Shown piece after piece: positions 1 to 13,990 of a stretch of 64,000 nucleotides of DNA. The DNA is taken from positions 172,323,220 to 172,387,219 of the forward strand of contig NC_071390.1 of NCBI RefSeq assembly GCF_022682495.2, written 5' to 3'. Origin of the DNA: Desmodus rotundus. Taxonomy: Eukaryota > Chordata > Mammalia > Chiroptera > Phyllostomidae. The translations under genes were made by a program, and so were the position numbers. The notes beneath the pieces are model-generated. The model did no database searches. It was not told where the DNA came from and worked only from the letters and a program-made list of their open reading frames with translations. Position 1 is the first letter of the stretch, and each line of letters opens with the position of its first letter.

Positions 1-3000
1 AGCTATGTCTGTGTTGGGGAAGGCTACCTCAAAACTAGAATGGGAGGATGGGAATAGGGCAATTTGAAATATTATATATAGTTGTTGTTTTTACAGAGAT
101 TTAACCAGTGTCATTTCTTTTTTTCTTTTTTTTAAAGATTTTATTTATTTATTTTTAGAGAGTGGGAAGGGAGGGAGAAAGAGGAGAGAAGCATTAATCA
201 GTTGCCTCTCACTCATGCCCCACCAGGGGACTGCGCCCACCAGCCAGCCACATGCCCTGAGCAGAAATCGAACTGACTACCTTTTGCTTTGTGGGATGAT
301 GCCCAACCAAGTGAGCTACACTAGTTAGGGCTAACCAGTGTTCTTAAATAGACACTTTCTTGAAAGATTTTCATTACTTCCAGAGTTTTTTGTTTAGTGG
401 AATAAAATCCCTCCCACAGAGAAATATAAAGTGAAAATGAAAAACTCACACACAAGGCTCACAATATTATTAAGAAAGTCAAATTTCAAGAAAACCCATC
501 AGCTTCCTGAAGCATGTTTTCTTGGTTTGGTCTTTGCTCAACCTTTCTTAGGTTTAGCCTCATTTGCTATCTGTATTGACTGAAAAATTTCAAAACAGTC
601 AGGACCTGTTTTTTTTTTATTTAATTGTCCTTCCTTTAGCATAGCTCTCTTCTCTTACATTTTACTATAATTAGCAAGAGGAAACCCAAAGGCATCTCAA
701 CACTTTGTTTAGACATTTCCCTAGATTACCCAACTCATTAGGCACATGTTTTACTTTCCAAGTTACTACAGACAAGTATCGTCTTTCTGCCACTACATAA
801 GTATATTCTTTCCTTCACTTCCCAATAACATTTACCTCATTTTAATACTCTCCCCAAAGGCCAATGTCTAGTTTTAAAGCCTCACCTATACATTTTAGGT
901 TTTAATTACAGCAGCATCCCAACTAATACACACCAGAATATGTATTATTTATAATCTATTACTATCTAAGTATCTGACAAATTCTTTAAAATATAGCAGT
1001 TTAAAATAACAAATATTTATTATCTCACATTTTCTCTGAGCTGGAAATCTGAGAGTAGCTCAGCTGTATGTTTCTGGCCCAGTCACTTGGCAGCAGTGAA
1101 GGGGTCAGGTAGGGTTACAGTCAGACATCTGGGATTTGATTGATCTGGAGTATCTTCTTCCAATTTCAGTTACTTGGCTGTTCACAGGAGACTATAGTTC
1201 ATCTCGACATGAGGCTCACCATAGGGCCACTCACTTGCCACTCCAGAGCAAGTAATGAGGGGCGGGGGAGGAAAGAGGAGGGGAAGGGAGAGGGAGAGAG
1301 ATGCTAGGATGGAGTATGGGTAGGTGCAAGGAGAAAGCAGCGAACAGCAACATTCAACAGTATCCAACATAGAAACCATGTACACTTATTATAATCAAAT
1401 ATCAGAAGTGAAGTACACTTCTGCAGTATGCTGTTAATCACACATAGCACCCCTGATACAACATGGAAGAGACTATACAACAGTATTAAACCAGAAGATG
1501 GAAATCATTGAGGACAGTCTTGATACTGGCTACCACAGCATGTTAAACTTTTGAATTACATAGTTAAATTTGGAAAATAAAAAGGTAGGGCAAAAATAAG
1601 TTTCTTCTGTCTTCCTGAGGGCAGTAGACACCATTTCCATGTAGCAACATTCTATCTTCCAGCTAAATATTTATTATTTGTCTTACCTTTGAAAATACTT
1701 AAGTTTATAATCCCTGGCCTAGATCTTTAATTTACTCATTTGTTTTTGTAGTTATGACAGCTTGTACTTGTAATTTAGAAAACTCATTATCAGCAGAAAA
1801 ACAAATCGATGTCTCTGTCTCAAAATAAAAATCAATAAATAAAAGAATCAAAAAAGAAAACTCATTAGCTAATTAGCAACTGAGCATTTTTATTGTCTTT
1901 TATTTATTTATTTATTTTTTTAGTTTAGTTTTTGCCAAGTTCCTTGGTCTTACACATAGACTTATTTTCCAATATAAAGAGACAAAAACTGTGAGTAGGT
2001 GAATAGAAGAGAGTAGCTCTGTCTGGTTTTAAACTTAGCTCTAAACTCAACCCTAAAGTATAGTCCTAATAATATGTTATGAGTCTGATTATGTTTTTGT
2101 TCTTTTTGGAAAATTCAGTTATTTTGAAATTATAAGGTGACATTAGTCAATAAATTGCAGGACAGTTAACCAAAATACCTAGAGGTACAGTCAGTATCTC
2201 CTCATAATATATAATGTGAAGCAAAATTAGGTTTGAAAAAAAGACAGAGAAGAAACCCTCAAAGATTGTTAGTGGTAATGATCAAGAAGTGGTATAAACT
2301 GAGAATCCTTATGTTCAACATGGAAATTTCTTGTTTTGGTAAATCACTTTACTTAGGTTACATGTGCTAATATTATTTTTTATTTATTTTTAACCAAAAA
2401 ATATTACATGGGCTTAGATATCATGCCCTTCCTATATTTCCCTAATATTTATACTTACTTGACATCTTGTGATTTAAATAAAATACAGTTGCTCAGTTTG
2501 CATCTTTTTTGTTTCTCTTGTTATTTTCTCTCTAACTTAAAAGCTAATATTTATCACTGTAATCCATATTATGATTTTTCAAGGTTCTGTTATTCCCATT
2601 TTTATGAACAGAGACTAAAAGATGGAGGAGGTATGTAACTAGCCTATGTTCATAAATATGACTAAGATTCCAACCTATAAGCTAAAGTTTATTTTTTCCC
2701 CAGTAGCCTAAAACCAATAGTGCCTTTCTTTCCCACAGGGTTCAGAGAATAAATGTAAAAGCTAAAATACTACTCTTTTCAATAGGTTTGTAGTCCCTTT
2801 TCTCAGATAATTCTTCAGAATTTAAAACTTTTTATTTGAAAAGAGGCAGTGTACTAGAGATGTTTATTACATACCATCTCCAGCAGTTTCAAAACAGCAT
2901 GCTGTGATCAAATATATTGATATTTCTGCAGGGAGCATGAATAGATTTATGTCATCTTAGGTCACATTTTGCTACCAAATGTGGGGGTGATCATAGTGAA

Positions 3001-4365
3001 GGTGTTTGTTGCCTCTTCTTACCTCCAAATAGTATGTTTTCAAATCTTCTTGCATTTTAGAATTGGGACACTATAACAGTTAATGCTAGTTCAAAGACTT
3101 GCCCTCATGTATCTTAGACAAGTTCTCCAGCTAATACTGAACCCCTAACTAGAGAAACTTGACCCTTCAGTCTCAGACAGCCCCAGATCAGTAGACCTGT
3201 TCACATAACACTGATCTACCTGGGTAAGCATTGAGGCATTTAAGGAGCAAAGAACTGCCATCTCAGAAGGAGGACCACTTGAAGAAGTATGGAGCCTAAC
3301 CAAGTATGCTTAGTCATCCTTTCCAATTTGCCAGCTGTTCTACCTCTGAAAGAGCAGAGTAAATAAAAGCATTGGGTTGAAACCAGAAGTGTGTGTGAAA
3401 AGCTACCACCAACCTCCCTCCCCAATACCACAACTTTTTATTACCATTATATAACTCTCTCTAACTGGTCTGTCCTTATTCCACAACTCTCACTATAAAA
3501 TCATTCAGTTGTTTCGACCTCTTGTATAAGTTTCAAGTAGAGTTGTATATCACTGCTGACCTTCATTATAATTGTAGCTGATCAGCATGTTTGGATATCA
3601 AGGATTAAGAGCTTTAATAATGATATTGTCATTTTTATAGGAGAATCTTAGTAGATGCTTGCCGAAACCTTTAGGAGTGAAATGTCATTCTACAATTTAC
3701 TTTCAGTGGATCTGCAAACCAAAAAAAGTTTAAAAGAAAGCAAATGTGGTAGAATACTAACAATTCTTGAATCTTGATTGAGTTTGTCTGTGTGATTATA
3801 CTGTGCTTTTATTCTTTCTGATTGAAATTTCTCAATATAAAAAGGTGAAATAAAAAATCCTTGATGATGACATTCAAGCTGTATATGAAATACACATTTG
3901 ACAGAATTAAAAAATTTAATGGTAATTAACAGTTATGAGAGTTTAGATATTTTCTTTATAGATAATGTATGTACTTTTGTATATTAAGTAAAAATTGCTT
4001 GATAACATATATACAATTTATGTTCACATACCGAGTTTTAATATCTAGTAGAATACATTTAAATCAAAACTATTAAGAAAAGACAGAACTGAACTATGTC
4101 AAATTCCTTATCCATATTTTAGTTTGTAACCAAAAATGTTTATCTTTAACAAGTGATTAAATATGCCAAGGTTTGGGGTTGATATATTATTATAATACTA
4201 ATTAAATCTACAATGTTTCTGTTCCTACGTCTTAAACCGTTGGTAATTACATACTGATGCTAAAAAGACTTCTGAAATCATTAACTTGTAATAAAAACGG
4301 GTAAGTTTAAATATTAGTATTTTGTATTCATTTTTTAATGCTTATTGTATTTATTTCTTCTCTAG
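1..4365 (+). other. LCORL: LCORL intron, upstream part
   Basis: This is the 3' part of the intron before the first LCORL exon in the window. It ends in a pyrimidine-rich tract and the acceptor 'ttcttctctag' at 4355-4365. It holds one reverse Ves SINE (listed separately), an old interspersed repeat around 990-1270 that I cannot name, and a possible SINE tail at about 1800-1860. I see no exon or RNA gene in the rest, and the short open frames here lack conserved features. Confidence 0.8.
112..331 (-). repeat. Ves-type bat SINE, reverse orientation
   Basis: Read on the - strand this begins with a decayed tRNA-like head ('agccctaactagtgtagctc') and ends in a pyrimidine-rich segment and a TTTA/T-rich tail, which lies on the left in + orientation. 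The 10-base word 'taaccagtgt' occurs on both sides (102-111 and 332-341) and looks like the target-site duplication. The family assignment rests on the head and the overall layout. Confidence 0.8.
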
Positions 4366-4617
4366 ATCTTCCTCAGAACTGTGATCCTAACATTCCCCTA
4401 GTTGCTCAGGAATTAATGAAAAAGATGATACGTCAGTTTGCAATTGAGTATATTTCAAAAAGTGGTAAAATTCAAGAAAACAGAAATGGTTCAATTGGAC
4501 CAAGTCTAATATATAAAAGTATCCAAATGAATCAAGCAGAAAACTCCCTTCAGGAAGAGCAGGAAGGCCCCTTAGACCTCACTGTGAATCGAATGCAAGA
4601 ACAAAATACTCAGCAAG
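4366..4617 (+). CDS. LCORL: LCORL internal coding exon with CtBP-binding motif
   Basis: This exon encodes 84 residues of ligand-dependent nuclear receptor corepressor-like protein, a nuclear transcriptional corepressor related to LCOR. It is bounded by acceptor tctag|at and donor cagcaag|gtaaga and enters after codon position 1, so the ATG at 4338 is intronic and not a start. The translation runs [20 protein letters not shown] onward and matches mammalian LCORL as I remember it. Near the end is GPLDLTVNR, a PxDLT motif of the kind through which LCOR and LCORL recruit CtBP. The exon ends after codon position 1 and continues in phase at 15291. It is shared by all three 3'-end isoforms described here. 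Confidence 0.95.
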
Positions 4618-5629
4618 GTAAGACTTTTGTGTATGTAATATATAATTTTGTTTTAATGTTCTTAAATGTATGTATACTTATAGAGAAATTTGATAAGTAA
4701 TACTTGTAATTAGCCTTTGTGATATGGACTACTGAGAAGTGCTAAATCAGAGCTTTTATATTGCATTTGACTTTTATTTATAAAAAAAGAAATTTGACCT
4801 GCTCTCAGTCTCCTTTCACAATAAAGTGTATGGTGAGAGAATCTTAACACGCAACTTAAATGCAAAATATACTTGTAAAGAGAGGTAGGTATATGATTAA
4901 AAAATATTCTTTAAAATGTAGAGCTGAAAATAATTATTAAGCACTTGCTGTTCAGTTTTTTTACACTTAGATAAAAAATAAGAAATAGATGATATATCTT
5001 TCATTGTTAATGTAAATAGGGAAAAAGAAAAGTTATTACAAGTAATAAATATAATGTAATTATGTAACTAACTATATAAAGATTCATTTTTCATAAGAGT
5101 CTGAATGATAAAGGCTATGTAGGACTTAATCTCATAGTTAGCTGAAGGAAGAGCCATAATTTACAGAGCGAAGGAAGGAAGGACCTTTTCAGTGCTTGTG
5201 GAGGATAGCAAGTAAGTGTTTGACTTGAGAAGATAGAGCAAGTAGCTTTTGTTAACACAAGGTTGGGGTGTTATTGTCAGTTCTTGAAGCCAGAAAAATA
5301 TCAACATTAAATTTGATATCAGAAGGTATTGTGGTGTTTGGGGCTCTAAAAGCCATTGTTTAAAGAAAATCGTCTTTTTAATGTGTAAGACAGATTAAAA
5401 TTGAGAGGGAGCTGAAATACAGAAATAATTGTTTCTTAAAAATTGTATATGAATGTATGTGATATGAAATACTAGGTTATATGACAGAAAATTTCAAGGA
5501 TGACTATAAGGCTTAAGGAAAAATGTATCAACACAAAGTTTGGAAATTAGCATAAGATTTAAAAAATATTTTTCTTTACTTTGCTTTTCCAAGTTTCATA
5601 CCCTCTTATATCTCTTCTCATCTGTGGAA

Positions 5630-5850
5630 GGCAGTTTAGTGTTCTACAGAGACTAAAACATAGGCTTTGATATCTGAAAGACTTGTGGTTGAAATCCCAC
5701 CTCTGCTCCATAAGTTACTTAAACATGTAACTTTACCTATTGGAACTTTAATTTCCTCATCATTATTTGGCAATAATAATAGCAAACTCATTGGAGCAGT
5801 GTGAAAAGTTAAACATAAAGGAGCTAACTCATAAAAGATACCCAAACACT
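5630..5850 (+). repeat. MIR SINE fragment
   Basis: The stretch shows MIR hallmarks in order: a 'ggctttgatatctgaaag..cttgtggttgaaatccca' core, then 'taagttacttaaacatgtaac' and 'ctttaatttcctcatcat'. It is diverged, as expected for an ancient mammalian SINE. Confidence 0.75.
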
Positions 5851-7589
5851 AGTCTCTCCATACTTTCTGCCTATGTTCCTTATCACCATAGAAGTGAAGC
5901 CTTAGAAGTAGCATGATAGTGATCTGTGAATTTTTGTATGGCTGTTAAACTGAAGTAGAACTGAACTTTCTCCAAATGGCCCAGTGAACAGAATTAGGAT
6001 CGCAAGCTAGAAGTTAGGTAGAAACAAACTCTGGTCCATAGAAGAAAGAATATTTCTAAGCATCAGACAATTCTTAAAATTTAAACGGGCAAATGATTCC
6101 CTGATTGCCTTATCATTACTTAGAGGTATTCAAAAGCATTAGATGAGCGATAGGATAGATGAAATTTTTTAAAGTTAAATTCCAGTTCTGATATTCTCTG
6201 ATTCTGTGAACTTAAATGGTAAGGCAGACCCAAGTACATGCAGAAAACGAGTAATGTAAATTATTTACATGACTGTGATGTCCTAGGGAAAGTGCACAAA
6301 TGTGTACGTGAACATCCTGAAGTTGAAAAGAGTAGTGATACTGGATATAAATCTGTACTTTAGGCTTCTTGACGATTTTAATTGGGGGCGATGACTTTTT
6401 ATATATAATTTCAGTGTTCCTCAGCATAGGAATCACTTAGTCTAGTGTGACTTGTAATGTAGAGAGCAGAAGAGAGACTGATAATAGATGAGGCTAAAAA
6501 TAAATAGGTAGGGACCAGATTATGAGAAGGCCCTGTAGGATACAGTAAGGATTTTGACTTTCCTTAGAGGCACAGAAAGCTGTTAGATTGCTGTAAGCGC
6601 TGTGTAATAAAATCAGATTTTCGTTAACAAACCATACTTCTGTGACATAGGTTGATAGGCTCTAACTCTGCCTACTTTGCATGCCAAATTATTTAAATAA
6701 AAAATTGAGTGCATACCCTTTGATGCATTTGTTTGTGCACATGTGTGTGTTTGTATATTTATATACTCTAATACCTTATACTCACCTTTCCACAAATTAA
6801 AATTTTTAAGTTTGAAATAAAGATGTTACAAGCAATTTTAAATGTCTCGCCATGATCACTGTCAGTATCTTATTGCACAACATAGACTTAGTGAGAGTAT
6901 CATTAGTAATGATAGAAGGTATAAATCCATATTTCAAATGGTTTTCTTAAGAAATTTTAAAAATTTGGACCAACTAGCCTATAGTATAATCAATAAAGTG
7001 CTCCTACTAATAGAAGCAGTGTTAGTCTTGCCTTCCTTTGTAGCTACTGCTTACATTTTTCATATTATTCTCACTCTATAAATTTTTAACAGTATTCAAG
7101 TCAGTTCATTTTGTGTTACTTTATTTAAATTAGATGACATAATGCATAAATCCAATAGATAATCTAATAACAAGTAATATGAATAATTTATGGGTAGTGT
7201 AACCTATAAATCTATAAAATTATCAACCCCAAATAGTTTCATAGGTTACTTCACATAACCTTAAAGCAACAGATAATTCCTGTCAACACAGACTATTTTA
7301 AAGAACAGAAATCAAATATTGATATAATTTTTATACCGAAACCAAAGATAGCAAAAGGAAAAAAAAGTTGCAAACCACCCTTACAAGCCTAAGTTCAAAA
7401 GGTCTAAATAAATATTAGAAAATTGAAAATAATGTAGTATAAAAACATGACAAATAATGACTAGGGAGGCATGAATGATCTTGCATTTGAAAAACCTTTA
7501 TACTTTTCCACATTACCAAAAAAAAGAAGAAAAATCTTCTTTAGGATACAGAAAAAAATCCTAAAAATGCTGACACATTTCTGATATAA

Positions 7590-8850
7590 GATGCCTATCA
7601 AACAAAGAATGTATGACCATTTTCACTACCAGAAATATTATAATCTAATGATTTAAAGTACTGGGGAAGACAAAAAAATACACTATCACTAATTTTTGAT
7701 ATTTTATGGGAGGTCCTGACTCATATAACATGATGAGAAAATAGAAATATGAAAATAAACAATTTTAAGCAATTGGTTATAAGGAAAGAGTGGGAACACA
7801 TTATCATCCGTTATAAGCAATATGATTGTGCATATAGAAAATGTAAAAGCATATTTAGATAAACTTTTAGAATTGGTGAAAAACTTCAGAAAAGATACTA
7901 CTCATAAGATCAATATGTATTGCTACATATCAGCAACCACTCAATTAGAAAATCCATTAAAGAGAAAATCTATAATAGCAACATAAGTAGGGGGGAAAAA
8001 CATTAAAACACCTAAGAATTAAACTAATAAACTGTTTAAGACCTTATGGAGAACATTATAAAACTTTATTAAAGGGCATAAAAGCAGACTCCCAAAATAA
8101 GGGGTTATATTTTAAATGAATGGGAAGACTAAAAGATATCAATTCATTTTTAATATAATTGAAAATTATATTAAAAATATAATTTATTTATATTTAAAAT
8201 ATAATTTTACAAATTCAGTGTCATTCCAGTCAAAATTTTGATAAGGTTTATTGTGAAAAATGATTTACCAAGCCTAAAATTTATGAACAATACTTAAAGA
8301 GCCAAGAATAACTAAGTCAAAGGCAGTGAAGGACTTGCTCTAAAACATGTGAAGACTTACTTAGTACAGTAATTAGAGCAGGGTGCTATTGGCCATATAT
8401 AAAATCAGTAGAACAGATTAGAAAGTCCAGAAACTCTCCAAACATTAACAGAATCTTGGTATAAGACAAAGATGTTGTTATAAATTAAGAAAGGATGACC
8501 TATTCAGTAAATTGTTTGGGGGAAATTGATTACTCACATGAAACAAAAAAAAAATAGATGGATCCCTACCTCAAAACACTCACCCAAATAATTCCAGCTG
8601 GGTTAAAGGTGAAAAGAAAAACTAAAAATTTGAAAAGATTTAGAATGATATCTTAATGAACTCAAAGTAAGGAAGAATTTCTTAAGATGCAAAATTATCA
8701 ATCCATACAACAATTTTGTAACTTTGATTATACTGAAAAAAATTTAAGTATTATAAAAGTGTGAATGGAATGAAAGTTTAAGCCTCAAATTGGGAGGTAG
8801 TATTTATAATTGATATAAACTGGCACCATTCACCTAACAAAACAAAACTA
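7590..8850 (+). mobile_element. Old, decayed LINE-1 (ORF2 3' part)
   Basis: Phrases typical of L1 ORF2 nucleotide sequence appear in the right order on the + strand: 'agaaaatctataatagcaac', 'gaacattataaaacttta', 'atgggaagactaaaagatat', 'attccagtcaaaat' and 'gatggatccctacctcaaaac'. No long frame survives. The ends are approximate. Confidence 0.7.
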
Positions 8851-11042
8851 CAACCAGTAAGAAAAATGCAACTCTGTAAAAAAATAAGCATAAATAGTTC
8901 TCATAAGATAACAGCTTAATCAAAGAACCAAAGAAATATAGTTATCCTTTCCAGTCTATTCCAGTATACTTTTACTCTCTAGTATAAGAGATGGTAATTC
9001 AACCTCTGATTAACAATAAACTTGCAAAAAAATTTTGACAGCTCATATTTCCAAAATATCTACTCTTAATTTGTATTTTCATCTGCAACAATATTTTACT
9101 TTACAGTTTTTCAGATATTTGTAGAAATTATCATCATCTCCAAGACTTCTTTTTTTCGTGCTAACCTTCAGCGTGTTTTTTTTTCCCATCTGTAATAATA
9201 GGAGAGTTTATCTCTTTTTACTTACCAGTGCTGTAAATACTTGTCGAAACTATTACGTCTCTAAACCTCTGTTTTCAATGCAGATCTTTTTAGCTTGTTT
9301 AATTCTTCATTAGGTCAGCTTCTGGAGTTCTCATTTTCCTTGCCCTATCTTTTACAAACTCTAAACTGACTTAAAACATAGTTGTCCTAAAAGTTTTTAC
9401 TAGGTGTTACTTAGTAACAAGGTATTACTTTCTATCAAGGTGTTTCTTTTTGTACTTTTGCACAAGATGTAGAGATACTTCTTTTTGTACTTTCATTTCT
9501 ACAAATTTGCGCACATACTCTGAACCTCAGAAACTGGTAAGAAGTCAGTCATGCATTGCTTGTACAAATGACTCTCTTTTTTGTCCTGGTACACTTAAAA
9601 ATACAGGTAGAAATACCATTGGCACATCAAAAGTTTTTTTTCAATTTTAATCTGGGGCCAAGGTAAAAACTTCTCCTTAATTATAAAGCACAGAATAAAT
9701 TTGCACCCTAGGGACCTTTATCATTATCATCGAAACCATGAAGAATTTACCAGTCCTATACCAAACAAGATCAAATGTGGGCAGACGAGACAGCAGCACT
9801 TCATTGGCCTTGTTGGTGTCATTTTCTACCATGAATTCCAGTGATAATATCCTAGTAGAACACCAGTATGGTAAATTGATGACTACATTGTTCTTGTTTC
9901 CATGCTCATTTCCCCACTGTAATCTATGCCTGAGAGCAGGAAACAGTCTGTTCGCTTGTATCCCCAGTGCATGTATGATGCATGACATACTGGATTTATT
10001 GGATTAAAAATCTTCACTATTTTCAAATGCCTCTGACAAAATGAGATTTGATCATTGGGTTTATGATCTGTGAGCAATGAAATTTTTTATTTTAAATATT
10101 TCAGTTGGAAAATACCCTAAAATATTAATATACTTTCTCAAATAACATATGCAATATTAAGTGTTAACATGAAAATTAATTATTGCACTGCCTTGTAATG
10201 ACCTAACATTTTTAGAATTATTTTCCCTTAATCTATTTGGTAAGAGTTAAGTAGAAATTTTTTAAAGAATTGTTACACTACTATGGCTGTAGTATGCCAG
10301 TCATTTTCTGAGTGCAAAGGAAACAATAAAGAACATGATAGAAAATGTTTCTGCCCTCATGGGTCTTATATTCTGCTGGGGTAGACAGAAAAAAGATAAG
10401 TCAATAAAAATTTTCACAAAGTAATAAGATCTATAATGGAAATAAAACTCAGTTACGGCAAGGAGTAATAACAGTAGCAGGCAGGAAGATGTTATTGTGT
10501 TGGAATAAATGATTAGGCAAAGACACTGAGAAGGTGATTTGTCCAATCTACAACCAATAAATGGAAACAATTTGTATTTATTTTTAGGGACATAATTCAA
10601 ATACACAGAAAAGTACAGCGTAGTAATCTTGTTCCTGTCACCCAGAACTATCTCATCCTTTCATTTATTCTTGGAAGCAGCCACCAATAATACCTATTTA
10701 TGTTTCTATAAGCAGAATAATTTTGTGTGTGCTTTAAAAATGTATGTAATGCATACTAAATGCACTGTTGTTGATTTAATCCTACTACTTTTTTTACTAA
10801 TCGTATTAGCAAAAATTAAAAATTCCAACAATACCAGGTCTTGTCAAGGATATGAGAAATTTGGAAATATCTACTGAATATTTCCAAGAAAAATTTTTAC
10901 ACACAAGGAAATATTTGGAAGGATTTTTATTTCAGCATTGTTTGTAGTTGCAAAAAAAACTAAAACAACCTAGGTATCTACCAATGGTAAATAAATTTAA
11001 GCCTCCCTCTCTCTCTTCTGCTTACTTTGTATTGCTCTAGAG

Positions 11043-11329
11043 CAGCAATTTTCAACCCTTTTCATCTCATGGCACACATAAACTAATTACTAAAATTCTG
11101 CAGCACACCAAAAAAATACATATTTTGTCAGTTAGACAAAAAAATAAATATTATTTCGATTCACACCAGACAGCTACTGTTACATTCGCTGTTGTAATTT
11201 TTTTTTTTTTAATTTGGCAACCTAGGAGAAAAGAGGTCAGTGCCCCTGACTAAATAGTTAGGTATTGCATGTTTTAAAAATTCTTGTAAGCACACTGGCT
11301 TGCCATGGCACACCGGTTGAAAATCACTG
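11043..11329. mobile_element. Non-autonomous hAT DNA transposon with 8-bp target duplication
   Basis: The element begins CAGCAATTTTCAACC and its other end, reverse-complemented, reads CAGTGATTTTCAACC: terminal inverted repeats of 15 bases with two mismatches. It is flanked by ctctagag (11035-11042) and ccctagag (11330-11337), an 8-bp duplication with one change, as the hAT superfamily makes. At 287 bp and without an open frame it is a MITE-like derivative that would have been mobilised in trans. Internal 'atggcacac' words occur near both ends. Confidence 0.85.
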
Positions 11330-13016
11330 CCCTAGAGCATTTAGCATAATAAGTGCTTAGTTTTTATTCGTCAAGTTACTTATTAGTACTTTGGAAATAT
11401 GTACACAAAAAAAACTAGTTACGGTGTGGTAGTTCCATTGTGAAGGAGTGATGCTGATACATGTAGTCACCATTTAGCTAAATAGAAGTCATCAACCGGA
11501 GCAAGAAAATGCCTTTCATCTCCCACTCCTGATATTCCTTTTTCTTAACCCTTCTTCCCAAGCCGTCTCTCCCCTTCTTTTTGTTTTTGTTGTTCTAATT
11601 CATAGAGTCATGGGGTAATTCATTACCCCTTTTCTAGTTCTTGAGTTACAGCCTTTGTGAAGGAAAATGGAATTACCATATCAGCAAAATACAAAAAAGT
11701 ATAGGTGATAACGTTCCTTTAAAAAAGTGAGATTTTCTATACATAACTAAAATTTATCTAAAAGTCTTTTATGTGTGTATCTATGTATCTTGTATTCACT
11801 ACATAAATGTTCATTGATTAAAGAATTTTATTGTGTGGCAGAATGTGTTGAAGAAGTATATTCCCATTTTCACTAACAGAGTTTAATGTGTTTCTTTAGT
11901 TAACATACTTTTGGAGCAAAATTTCTAACATAAGCAACCTAGGTTTTGAGAAGGGGGAAAAAATATAAAAGTATTTCTCCCCTGGGTCACTGTTTAGTAT
12001 TCCTAAAGAAAAGGAATCAGGAGTATCCTGATTTGCGTAGCTCTATTAAAGATGGAACAACGCTTCTTCTCAAGCTCATCCTAGCTATAACTGGGGCTGT
12101 GTGTGGCTCTCAACACAGCAGTCAGTGAGTGGTCCAGAAAGGACAAGAATGCCTTTATTGCCTTAGCTAGGGTGCTATAGCCTAGTTTGCATAGTTAATG
12201 TAGAGGGGAGAGAGAAGGGGTTTGTTGTACCTTCTTATTTCTGGTTTGTGGAATAATTGACTTTACTTCAACCATATTAAAAGTGTAGAAGAGTTTAGAA
12301 TTGGAGACTTTTTAGTTAATTCATTCTGTAACATTGACTAGGAATAACTCACTAATAGTGTGTTTGACCTGCTACAAAATACCTGAAACATGAGCAAAAT
12401 CAAAACTAGTGAATTGAATAATAAATCTGAATGTGGATTAGGTATTCATTTTTTGAAGGAGGTAGTCTTATGAGGTCTTGAAGTAGTAAAATTTTTATTG
12501 CTGAAGAAGAGAAATGGGATAGTAAGAGAAAAGACCTTTCTTTCTTTAAAATTCAGTAGGTTACAGCACTCTACTATTTATGAAGTAAAAATGAAAAAGG
12601 TAAGACCTCTGACCTTGAGGAGTTTGGTCTTATGGAAGAAAAAGATGTGTAAGTCAATAATTGCGTGAAAATGTCGTAAGTGTTATAGGACACTGTTGGC
12701 TCACGGGAGACAGTAATCAGCCTCCACTTGGAATCTCAGTCTTTAAAGAGAGTGTGAGTTTGACAAGTTGAAAAGCTAAAAAGACCATTCTAGGCAGAGG
12801 GAGTCATGAAGTGCAGTTTGAGAGTCCCGACACCACATAGCACAGTTAAGGAACTACAGTGGTTAGATACATGTGAAGTGTGAGCCTAAGCATAAAATTG
12901 GGTTTGAGGGGTAAACTGGTGCAAGATACTTCAAGTTATAATTTTTTAAGGTATGATGTACCATATACTTTGTTTACCTGTTCATTTTCCCCTTTTACTA
13001 TTTTTAATTTTTAATC

Positions 13017-13197
13017 CTTACCCAAGGATATTTTTTATTATTGATTTTAGAAAGAGAAGAAGGGAGAGAGCAACATCAATGTGAGAGAGAAACATCAGTC
13101 GGTTGCCTTTTTTATGTGCCCCACCAGGGATTGAACCTGCAGCCTTTTGATATAAGGGATGACATCCCAACCAACTGAGCAACCTGGCCAGGGCTCC
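13017..13197 (-). repeat. Ves-type bat SINE, reverse orientation
   Basis: On the - strand the head is 'agccctggccaggttgctca', followed by 'gattgaacctgc'-type B-box remnants (reverse) and a long A/GA-rich tail. The word ttttaatc at 13009-13016 and 13198-13205 is a likely short target-site duplication. Confidence 0.85.
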
Positions 13198-13244
13198 TTT
13201 TAATCTAGGCATTCTAACCTGTAGCCATACTGAATTTCTTTCAG

Positions 13245-13420
13245 CTCTTCAAAATTCTATTCAGCAAATATTTATTGTTCACGTATTGTGTGCCAGGCAC
13301 TATTCTAGGCAATTGGGGTACATCAGTGAATAAAACAGACATGGTCTCTGCCTTCACATAGTTTACAGTCAGGTTGCTAATGCTGCTAAGTATGTAAAAA
13401 CTGGAATACAGCCTACCACA
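13245..13420 (-). repeat. L2 LINE 3' end
   Basis: 'ttcagcaaatatttattg' followed by 'tgtgccaggcactattctagg' and 'cagtgaataaaacagaca' is the reverse complement of the L2 3' terminal region. Similar minus-strand L2 pieces occur elsewhere in the window. Confidence 0.7.
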
Positions 13421-13599
13421 TGCTAAATAGTATAGGTAAGTATTGCAGGAATAGGAACCTACAATGATAATGGTCAACCAAGTCCAAGTTGTGCCTGAAT
13501 GACTGAATGATGCGTAAGATTCGGTGAGAATTAGGATGAGTGTGGGGATAGAAAGAGGAGAGGACTAGGAGTCTCTGGGCAGAGGAAACTAACTAAAAG

Positions 13600-13990
13600 T
13601 GTGAAAGCCCGCCCATGAGAGATAGCAGAGCACTTTCCCACCCATAGATGCTTGCAGTCCATTCTCCCCACAGCAGATTGATGCTTTAAAAACAAATGAA
13701 AATTGTGTCAGTCTTATCAGAATTCTGCCATAGTTTCCTGTCTCTCTCAAAATAAAATTCAGATTTCTTACCATGGCCTACAAGGCCCAATAAGACGACT
13801 TCCTGCAACGTTTTTCTCATCTCAGCCTGACTCTCTACTCCAGCCACCCTGACCTCTTTGCTGTTCCTCAAGCATTCCAAACATGATTTCATATCACAGC
13901 CTTTGCACTAACTTTCTCCAGAAGCTTTCCCCAGGTATTCTGCTTGGTTGGTACCCACACTTTGTTCAAGTCAAAGAGGCCATTACCAAT
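13600..13990 (+). repeat. L2-like LINE segment
   Basis: 'ttaccatggcctacaaggcc', 'ccagccaccctgacctc' and 'cctttgcactaactttctcc' are in the order typical of the common mammalian L2-type 3' region on the + strand. The exact subfamily is not determined. Confidence 0.6.

Noticed and set aside
4338..4365. ATG at 4338 as the start of a small protein
   Set aside because: It lies in the polypyrimidine part of the intron; the real coding begins at 4366 with LCORL sequence.
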